Shown: positions 7,470-12,630 of the stretch, one piece after another
Layout: each line of letters begins with the position of its first letter
Position numbering within the stretch: position 1 is the first letter of the stretch
Origin: Burkholderiaceae bacterium
GTDB taxonomy: Bacteria; Pseudomonadota; Gammaproteobacteria; Burkholderiales; Burkholderiaceae
Direction of reading: 5' to 3'
Assembly: GCA_030151165.1 (NCBI GenBank)
Contig: JASLEM010000437.1
Coordinates: 1 to 12,630 of the forward strand
Length of the DNA stretch: 12,630 nt
The notes under the pieces: generated by a model
The model's database searches: none
The model's input: only the letters and a program-made list of their open reading frames with translations
What the model was told of the DNA's origin: nothing
Program-made: the position numbers and the translations under genes

Positions 7470-7475
7470 AAGGAG
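7470..7475 (+). promoter_or_regulatory. Strong ribosome binding site of the pirin gene
   Basis: AAGGAG sits 6 nt before the ATG at 7482. It is close to the ideal Shine-Dalgarno sequence and the strongest in the window, which fixes the pirin start. Confidence 0.85.
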
Positions 7476-7481
7476 ATCCAC

Positions 7482-8204
7482 ATGCTCACCGTTCGCAAGG
7501 CTCAAGACCGTGGCCACGCCAACCATGGCTGGTTGAACAGCCACCACAGCTTCTCGTTCGCCGACTACCACGACCCCGCGCACATGGGCTTCGGCAACCT
7601 GCGCGTGATCAACGACGACACCGTCGCCGCCGGCGGGGGCTTCGGCACGCACGGCCACCGCGACATGGAGATCATCAGCTACGTGCTCGACGGCGCGCTC
7701 GCGCACCAGGACAGCATGGGCAACGGCACCGCCGGAGGCGCCAACTCGGGCGTGATCGTGCCGGGCGACATCCAGCGCATGACCGCGGGCACCGGCGTGC
7801 GCCACAGCGAGTACAACCACTCGAAGGATTCGTCGACGCATTTCCTGCAGATCTGGATCCTGCCCGAGCGCGGCGGCATCGAGCCGGGCTACGAGCAGAT
7901 CCACGTGCCCGACGAGGCCAAGCGCGGCAAGCTGGCGCTGATCGGCGCGCCGGAGAGGGTGCCCGGCGCGGTGCAGCTCAACGCCGACGCGCGCATCTTC
8001 GCGGGCCTGTTCGACGGCGCCGAGCGCCAGGAACTGCCGCTGCCGGCGGGCCGCCTGACCTACGTGCACCTGGCGCGCGGCAAGCTGCGCGTCAACGGCC
8101 AGCCGCTCGAAGCCGGCGACGGGCTGAAGATCCGCGCCGAGGACAAGCTCGTGCTCGAGGACGGTCAGCAGGCCGAAGTGCTGGTGTTCGACCTGAGGCC
8201 GTAA
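7482..8204 (+). CDS. Pirin family protein (YhhW type, quercetinase-like bicupin)
   Basis: Pirins are two-domain cupin proteins with one metal site. The E. coli homologue YhhW has quercetin 2,3-dioxygenase activity in vitro; the natural substrate is unclear. The 240-residue product follows YhhW closely from its start (RKAQDRGHANHGWLNSHHSFSF) and has the N-cupin metal ligands in GTHGHRDMEI (H57, H59) and GTGVRHSEYNH (H108, E110). A short Gly/Ala-rich insertion at about 82-92 shifts the second pair relative to YhhW. The C-terminal half is the second cupin, normally without metal, ending EVLVFDLRP. No signal peptide is seen, so it is cytoplasmic. It follows mtfA after 150 bp and converges on the AraC gene 22 bp away. 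The pathway cannot be deduced from this window. Confidence 0.95.
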   Translation: MLTVRKAQDRGHANHGWLNSHHSFSFADYHDPAHMGFGNLRVINDDTVAAGGGFGTHGHRDMEIISYVLDGALAHQDSMGNGTAGGANSGVIVPGDIQRMTAGTGVRHSEYNHSKDSSTHFLQIWILPERGGIEPGYEQIHVPDEAKRGKLALIGAPERVPGAVQLNADARIFAGLFDGAERQELPLPAGRLTYVHLARGKLRVNGQPLEAGDGLKIRAEDKLVLEDGQQAEVLVFDLRP

Positions 8205-8220
8205 GGCCTGCGTGGGCGCG

Positions 8221-8237
8221 GCGCGGTCAGGCCGCGC
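8221..8237. terminator. Possible shared hairpin between convergent pirin and araC-type genes
   Basis: GCGCGG and CCGCGC form a perfect 6-bp stem with a 5-nt loop that includes the stop codon of the AraC-type gene. Another stem, AGGCC/GGCCT at 8196-8209, loops out the pirin stop codon. Both sit in the 22-bp convergent gap or its edges and could serve as compact two-way terminators. Neither has a T-run, and such stems are frequent in GC-rich DNA. Confidence 0.3.
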
Positions 8238-9141
8238 TGCGCTCCAGCGGCGCGACCAGCCGCAGGCGCGCGACGTCGCGCCCCGGCGGCGCGCCGAACA
8301 ACCGGCTGTACTCGCGGCTGAACTGCGACGCGCTGTCGTAGCCGACGGCGAACCCGACCGCGCCGACATCGTCGGCCTCCGCCAGCAGCCGCGAGCGCGC
8401 TTCCTGCAGCCGGATCTGCTTCTGGAACTGGATCGGCGTCATCGCCGTGACCGAGCGGAAATGGCGATGGAACGACGACACGCTCATCGTCGCCAGCTTC
8501 GCGAGCTCCTCGACGCTGATCGCCTCCGCGTAGTGCTGGCGGATCCAGCGGATCGCGTGACTCACCTGCGCGAGGCGGCTGTCGGCCAGCCCGATCTGGC
8601 GCACGCGCCCGCCCTGCTCGCCGCACAGCAGCCGCCACAGGATCTCGCGCTCGATCAGCGGGCGCAGCACGGGCGCGTCGCGCGGGCGGTCGAGCAGCCG
8701 CAGCAGTCGCACGGCGGCCTCCAGCAACTCGGGCGACGCCGCGTGCACGCCCATGCCGCACGGCACGGCCGCGAGTTCGTCCACGCCCGGCGCCTCCAGC
8801 AGCAGCGACGCGATCGCCGCCGGATCGAGCGCCAGCCGGCAGGCGAGATACGGCCGCGCGGCGCTCGCGGTGGTCACGTGGCTGGAGATCGGCAGGTCGA
8901 CCGACGCGACGACGTAGTCGCCCTCGCCGTACTCGAACACCTGGTCGCCCATCATCGTCCGCTTCGAGCCCTGCACGATGAGGCCGACGCCGGGCTCGGT
9001 GACCTGGTGGGTGGTCACCGTGGGCGTCGCCGAGACCAGCACGCGCACGCCGGGCAGCGCGGTGTCGGGCGCGCCCGGCCTCGCGTGACGGGCGATCAGC
9101 GACTGGAGTTCCTGGAGTGCGGGGGCGGTTGCAGCGGCCAT
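8227..9141 (-). CDS. AraC family transcriptional regulator (AraC_N cupin type)
   Basis: This 304-residue regulator has an N-terminal ligand-binding domain of the AraC_N (type I) class, including LVSATPTVTTHQVTEPGVGLIVQGSKRTMMGDQVFEYGEGDYVVASVDLP (about 35-84). Its C-terminal pair of helix-turn-helix motifs includes ISVEELAKLATMSVSSFHRHFRSVT (about 208-232) and VGFAVGYDSASQFSREYSRLFG (about 262-283). I chose the ATG at 9141 (MAAATAPALQELQSLIARHA), which matches the usual start of these proteins. A TTG at 9219 in the same frame would add 26 residues and would lie inside the inverted-repeat region. The gene is divergent from the SDR at 9295, the usual arrangement for this class with an oxidoreductase target, so it probably controls the SDR and itself. 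The ligand is unknown. Confidence 0.93.
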   Translation of the reverse strand: MAAATAPALQELQSLIARHARPGAPDTALPGVRVLVSATPTVTTHQVTEPGVGLIVQGSKRTMMGDQVFEYGEGDYVVASVDLPISSHVTTASAARPYLACRLALDPAAIASLLLEAPGVDELAAVPCGMGVHAASPELLEAAVRLLRLLDRPRDAPVLRPLIEREILWRLLCGEQGGRVRQIGLADSRLAQVSHAIRWIRQHYAEAISVEELAKLATMSVSSFHRHFRSVTAMTPIQFQKQIRLQEARSRLLAEADDVGAVGFAVGYDSASQFSREYSRLFGAPPGRDVARLRLVAPLERSAA

Positions 9142-9181
9142 GGCCGCATTGAAGCCGAGCACGCCGCTCGACGCAAGCGCC

Positions 9182-9221
9182 GATTGCACGGAATCCGCAC
9201 GATTGGCAGGATCGTGCAATC
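9182..9221. promoter_or_regulatory. Nested inverted repeats, candidate AraC-type operator
   Basis: GATTGCACG (9182-9190) and CGTGCAATC (9213-9221) are a perfect 9-bp inverted repeat with a 22-bp spacer. Within it, GCACGAT (9197-9203) and ATCGTGC (9211-9217) form a second perfect 7-bp repeat. GCACG also recurs directly with an 11-bp period (9186 and 9197), one helical turn. The cluster lies between the divergent AraC and SDR genes, and its right arm falls about where a -35 would be for a -10-like GATAAC at 9237-9242. It is probably the regulator binding site; this is inference. Confidence 0.6.
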
Positions 9222-9236
9222 AATCGACAGCATGGT

Positions 9237-9242
9237 GATAAC
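9237..9242 (+). promoter_or_regulatory. Candidate -10 of the SDR gene
   Basis: GATAAC lies 52 bp before the SDR ATG. The 17-bp-spaced -35 position has no consensus hexamer but overlaps the right arm of the inverted repeat, as would fit an activator-dependent promoter. Confidence 0.3.
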
Positions 9243-9294
9243 TGCCCCGGCACCCGGCGGCGCACGATGGAGGCCTTCAACGAAAGGATCCATC

Positions 9295-10137
9295 ATGAGC
9301 AAGACCTGGTTCATCACGGGCGCCAGCCGCGGGCTCGGCGCCGACATCGCCCGCGCCGCATTGAAGGCCGGCGACAACGTCGTCGCGACCGGCCGCCAGC
9401 GTGCCGCCGTCAACGACCAGCTCGGCCCCGACAGCGCGCACCTGCTGGCCCTCGAGCTCGACGTCAGCGACGCGAAGCAAGCCGATATCGCCGTCGCCGC
9501 GGCGCTCGCCCGGTTCGGCGCGATCGACGTGCTGGTCAACAACGCCGGCTACGGCCACCTCGGCTATTTCGAGGAAACGACGGCCGCGGACGTCGAGAAG
9601 CAGTACGCGACGAACGTGTTCGGGCTCTTCAACGTGACGCGCGCGGCCCTGCCCGCGATGCGCCAGGCGCGACGCGGCCACGTGTTCAACCTGTCGTCGG
9701 TCGCGGGGTACCGCGGCATCGAGACGGGCTCCCTGTACTGCTCGAGCAAGTTCGCGGTCGAGGGCTTCTCCGAGTCGCTCGCGCAGGAGCTCGCACCGTT
9801 CGGCGTGCATGTCACGATCATCGAGCCGGGGCCGTTCCGGACCGACTTCCTGACGCCCGAATCGCTCAAGTTCGCCGCGCGGGAAGTGGCGGACTACGAC
9901 GAGCGCCGGAAGGCCATGCGTGAGAGTTTCGAGCAACGCAACGGCAAGCAGGCCGGCGACCCGGTGGCGCTTGCCGAGGCGATGGTCAGGCTCGCCAGCG
10001 AACCGCAGCCGCCGCTGCGTTTCGCCGCCGGCAAGATGGCCGTCGAAGGCTTCGCCGCGAAGCTCGCGACGATGAAGGCCGAGCTCGACCAATGGAGCGA
10101 ACTCGGCATCGCTACAGACTATCCCGCGGCGAGCTGA
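9295..10137 (+). CDS. Short-chain dehydrogenase/reductase (SDR), classical type
   Basis: A classical SDR that should reduce or oxidise a carbonyl or alcohol with NAD(P)H in the cytoplasm; the substrate is unknown. The 280-residue protein has the cofactor motif TGASRGLG at 8-15, NNAG at 82-85, Asn107, and the catalytic serine region NLSSVAGY (132-139) followed by Tyr148 and Lys152 in YCSSK. R34 in ATGRQ, after the second strand, suggests NADP(H) preference, with low certainty. The C-terminal extension (about 190-280) suits the SDR subgroup of oxidoreductases that sit beside AraC regulators. The ATG at 9295 is preceded by AAAGGA at 9283-9288. The gene is divergent from the AraC regulator, its probable controller, and convergent with the aconitase gene. 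Confidence 0.95.
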   Translation: MSKTWFITGASRGLGADIARAALKAGDNVVATGRQRAAVNDQLGPDSAHLLALELDVSDAKQADIAVAAALARFGAIDVLVNNAGYGHLGYFEETTAADVEKQYATNVFGLFNVTRAALPAMRQARRGHVFNLSSVAGYRGIETGSLYCSSKFAVEGFSESLAQELAPFGVHVTIIEPGPFRTDFLTPESLKFAAREVADYDERRKAMRESFEQRNGKQAGDPVALAEAMVRLASEPQPPLRFAAGKMAVEGFAAKLATMKAELDQWSELGIATDYPAAS

Positions 10138-10139
10138 CC

Positions 10140-10151
10140 GTCAGATCTGAC
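10140..10151. repeat. Perfect 12-bp palindrome after the SDR stop
   Basis: GTCAGATCTGAC is a perfect palindrome that begins 2 nt after the SDR stop and overlaps the left end of the larger palindromic element. It may be part of that element's boundary or a separate protein-binding site. Confidence 0.5.
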
Positions 10152-10272
10152 GCGCCCGCGCGGCGCGCCAGAACGCGTCCAGGCAAGGCGCAAAGCACAG
10201 TCGTAGCACGAGCTACGACGAGCATTTGCAACGCCGCATGGGCGCGTTCTGGCGTGTCGAGCGGGCGTGTCA
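10148..10272. repeat. Long imperfect palindrome in the SDR/acnA convergent gap (REP-like, probable two-way terminator)
   Basis: The two halves pair along almost their whole length. The outer arms TGACGCGCCCGC (10148-10159) and GCGGGCGTGTCA (10261-10272) differ at one position that becomes a G-U pair in one of the two RNA strands. CGCCAGAACGCG (10166-10177) and CGCGTTCTGGCG (10243-10254) are a perfect 12-bp pair. The inner section aligns with scattered mismatches and one gap. The centre is TCGTAGC-ACGA-GCTACGA (10201-10218), a 7-bp stem with a 4-nt loop. The right end includes the acnA stop codon. It resembles dispersed palindromic elements I recall from Burkholderiales genomes, which I cannot check here. 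It would fold in RNA from either side and could end both transcripts. Confidence 0.75.
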
Positions 10273-12630
10273 GGCGGCCAGCAATTGACGCAGGACGTAC
10301 GGCAGGATCCCGCCGTGCGCGTAGTAGTCGACCTCGATCGGCGTATCGATCCGCAGGATCACCTTCACGCGCTGGCTCCTGCCGTCGGCGCGGTGGATGA
10401 CGAGCGTCGCTTCCGACTGCGGCACGATCGGCGCGGCCCATTCGATGTCGATGGTCTCATTGCCGGTGATGCCGAGGCTGGCCCAGGTCTCGCCCTGCTT
10501 GAACTGCAGCGGCAGCACGCCCATGCCGACGAGGTTGTTGCGGTGGATGCGCTCGAAGCTGCGCGCGACCACCGCCTTGATGCCCAGCAACTGCGTGCCC
10601 TTGGCTGCCCAGTCACGGCTCGAGCCCGTGCCGTATTCCTCGCCCGCGAAGACGACCGTCGGCGTGCCCGCGGCCTGGTAGGCCATCGCGGCGTCGTAGA
10701 TCGACGTCGGCGTCTTGCCGTCGGCCGGCACGTCCGCCGTGGCCGTGCCCTGGTAGAGCGTGTAGCCGCCCTCGACGCGGCCGCCGTCCGCGCGCGCCGG
10801 CAGCATCAGGTTCTTGATGCGCACGTTCGCGAAGGTGCCGCGCATCATCACCTCGTGGTGGCCGCGGCGCGAGCCGTAGGAGTTGAAGTCGGCCGGCAGC
10901 ACGCCGTTGGCCTGCAGGTACTTGCCGGCGGGCGAGTCCGTCTTGATCGAGCCGGCCGGCGAGATGTGGTCGGTCGTGATCGAGTCGCCGAACAGCGCCA
11001 TGATGCGCGCGCCCTTGACCGACGTCGGCGCCGCGGACGGCACCTGCGTGAACGCGTCGAAGAACGGCGGACGCGCGATGTAGGTGCTCTTCGGCCAGTC
11101 GTAGACCTGGCCGGTGACGCCCTTGATGTCGTTCCACAGCGGGCCCGGGTTCGACTTCACCTGGCCGTAGTTCGCGCGGAAGGCCTCCGCGTTCATCGCG
11201 AACTTCATCAGTTCGTGCACTTCGTCGCTGGTCGGCCAGATGTCGCCGAGCCAGACGTCCTGGCCCGCGGCGTTGCGGCCGACCGGCTGCGTCATCAGGT
11301 CGACCTTGACGTTGCCGGCGATCGCGTAGGCCAGCACCAACGGTGGGCTGGCGAGGAAGTTGGCCTTCAGGTTCGGGTGGATGCGCGCCTCGAAGTTGCG
11401 GTTGCCCGAGAGCACCGCCGCCGCGACGAGGTCGTTCTCGACGATCGCCTGGTTGATCTCGGGCGTCAGATCGCCGGCGTTGCCGATGCAGGTCGTGCAG
11501 CCGTAGGCCGCGACGTTGAAGCCCAGCGCCTCGAGCGGCTCGATCAGGCCGGCCTTGGTGAGGTACTCGGTGACGATGCGCGAGCCGGGCGCGAGCGAGG
11601 TCTTCACGTGCGGCTTGACCTTCAGCCCCGCCGCGACGGCCTTCTTCGCGAGCAGGCCGGCCGCGAGCATCACGCTCGGGTTGCTGGTGTTGGTGCAGCT
11701 CGTGATGGCCGCGATCAGCACGTCGCCGTGGCTGATCGGGATGCCGCTCGCGGTGAGCGCGGTGCGCGAAACCTGGTCGGCCGGCAGGTTGTAGCCATTC
11801 GACGCCGCCGGCGTGACCAGCAGCTCGTCGAACTTCTTCGACAGCGCGCCGATCTCGATGCGATCCTGCGGCCGCTTCGGGCCGGCCAGGCTCGGCGCGA
11901 CGGTCGAGAGGTCGAGGATCAGCGTGTCGGAGTAGTCGATCGTGCCGCTGGCCGGCGTGCCGAACAGGCCCTGGGCGCGGAAGTACGACTCGAAGGCCTC
12001 GATCTCCTCGTTCGTGCGGCCCGTGCCGCGCAGGTACTCGACGGTCTTGTCGTCGACCGAGAAGAAGCCCATCGTCGCGCCGTATTCGGGCGCCATGTTG
12101 GCCATGGTCGCGCGGTCGGGCACCGACAGCGAGGCCACGCCCGCGCCGAAGAACTCGACGAACTTGCCGACGACCTTCGCCTTGCGCAGCATCTCGGTGA
12201 CGGTCAGCACCAGGTCGGTCGCGGTGACGCCTTCGCGCAGCCGGCCGGTGAACTCGAAGCCGACGACGTCCGGCGTCAGGAAGTAGACCGGCTGGCCCAG
12301 CATCGCGGCCTCGGCCTCGATGCCGCCCACGCCCCAGCCGACGACGCCCAGGCCGTTGATCATCGTGGTGTGGCTGTCCGTACCCACCAGGGTATCCGGG
12401 TAGTAGACCGGCGGATGCGTCACGCCGGCGGGCTGCGCCTGCTTGTGCACGCCGCGCGCCAGGTACTCGAGGTTGACTTGGTGCACGATGCCGAAGCCGG
12501 GGGGCACGACGCCGAAGGTGTCGAACGCCTGCATGCCCCACTTCATGAACTTGTAGCGCTCGTTGTTGCGCTGGAACTCGATCTTCATGTTGATGTCGAG
12601 CGAGTTCTTGTGCGCGAAGTCGTCGATCAT
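10270..12630 (-). CDS. acnA: Aconitate hydratase A, N-terminus beyond the window
   Basis: Aconitase interconverts citrate and isocitrate through cis-aconitate in the TCA cycle, using a [4Fe-4S] cluster. The 786 residues seen match the AcnA/IRP-like class: [23 protein letters not shown] near the start, [31 protein letters not shown] at 78-108, and cluster cysteines C312 in [12 protein letters not shown] and C378 and C381 in [11 protein letters not shown]. Their 66- and 3-residue spacing equals E. coli AcnA C435, C501 and C504. The swivel domain is complete, with [30 protein letters not shown] and [37 protein letters not shown]. By comparison with E. coli AcnA (891 residues) roughly 110-125 N-terminal residues lie past the edge, so the ATG at 12628-12630 is internal. 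The gene converges on the SDR; the stop codon lies in the palindrome. Confidence 0.97.
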   Translation of the reverse strand: MIDDFAHKNSLDINMKIEFQRNNERYKFMKWGMQAFDTFGVVPPGFGIVHQVNLEYLARGVHKQAQPAGVTHPPVYYPDTLVGTDSHTTMINGLGVVGWGVGGIEAEAAMLGQPVYFLTPDVVGFEFTGRLREGVTATDLVLTVTEMLRKAKVVGKFVEFFGAGVASLSVPDRATMANMAPEYGATMGFFSVDDKTVEYLRGTGRTNEEIEAFESYFRAQGLFGTPASGTIDYSDTLILDLSTVAPSLAGPKRPQDRIEIGALSKKFDELLVTPAASNGYNLPADQVSRTALTASGIPISHGDVLIAAITSCTNTSNPSVMLAAGLLAKKAVAAGLKVKPHVKTSLAPGSRIVTEYLTKAGLIEPLEALGFNVAAYGCTTCIGNAGDLTPEINQAIVENDLVAAAVLSGNRNFEARIHPNLKANFLASPPLVLAYAIAGNVKVDLMTQPVGRNAAGQDVWLGDIWPTSDEVHELMKFAMNAEAFRANYGQVKSNPGPLWNDIKGVTGQVYDWPKSTYIARPPFFDAFTQVPSAAPTSVKGARIMALFGDSITTDHISPAGSIKTDSPAGKYLQANGVLPADFNSYGSRRGHHEVMMRGTFANVRIKNLMLPARADGGRVEGGYTLYQGTATADVPADGKTPTSIYDAAMAYQAAGTPTVVFAGEEYGTGSSRDWAAKGTQLLGIKAVVARSFERIHRNNLVGMGVLPLQFKQGETWASLGITGNETIDIEWAAPIVPQSEATLVIHRADGRSQRVKVILRIDTPIEVDYYAHGGILPYVLRQLLAA

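Noticed and set aside
9142..9219. TTG start extending the AraC regulator by 26 residues
   Set aside because: The extension covers the inverted-repeat cluster and has no ribosome site, whereas the ATG at 9141 matches the usual N-terminus of this regulator class.
10613..12541. 642-codon minus-strand ORF inside acnA in another frame
   Set aside because: It is an out-of-frame reading of acnA, rich in Arg, Gly and Asp, with no recognised domain.

Overview
The window is very GC-rich, with G/C-ending codons throughout. Its gene content points to a betaproteobacterium of the order Burkholderiales: a DUF1631 protein, a yajC-secD-secF locus, an AcnA-type aconitase, an MtfA peptidase and a YhhW-type pirin. 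This placement is inferred from recognising the families; no database search was possible. No tRNA, rRNA, CRISPR array, insertion sequence or phage gene was seen.

Layout from left to right. (1) Minus-strand block 1-6316, read right to left: a small GGDEF-domain protein; then yajC, secD and secF, the accessory part of the Sec protein-export translocon; then a DUF1631 protein cut by the left edge. The secD-secF and secF-DUF1631 gaps are 37 and 40 bp, so these three probably form one transcription unit with yajC. A candidate -10 lies about 140 bp upstream of yajC. (2) Plus strand 6420-8204: an MtfA-like zinc peptidase, divergent from the GGDEF gene, then a pirin with a strong ribosome binding site and a small hairpin in its leader. 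(3) Minus strand 8227-9141: an AraC-type regulator, convergent with the pirin and divergent from (4) a plus-strand short-chain dehydrogenase at 9295-10137. The 153 bp between these two start codons holds a compact set of inverted repeats that looks like an operator. (5) Minus strand 10270-12630: aconitate hydratase A, whose N-terminus lies beyond the right edge. A roughly 125-nt imperfect palindrome fills the convergent gap between the dehydrogenase and the aconitase.

Most of the window is housekeeping: protein export (YajC/SecD/SecF), the TCA cycle (AcnA) and stress or redox accessory functions (pirin, SDR/AraC pair, MtfA). The most unusual items are the long palindrome between SDR and acnA; the degenerate GGQEF protein that keeps an apparent c-di-GMP inhibitory-site motif; the 171-residue Gly-rich TGYGG insert in the DUF1631 protein; and the AraC/SDR operator candidate. 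I did not find a convincing new multi-gene system.
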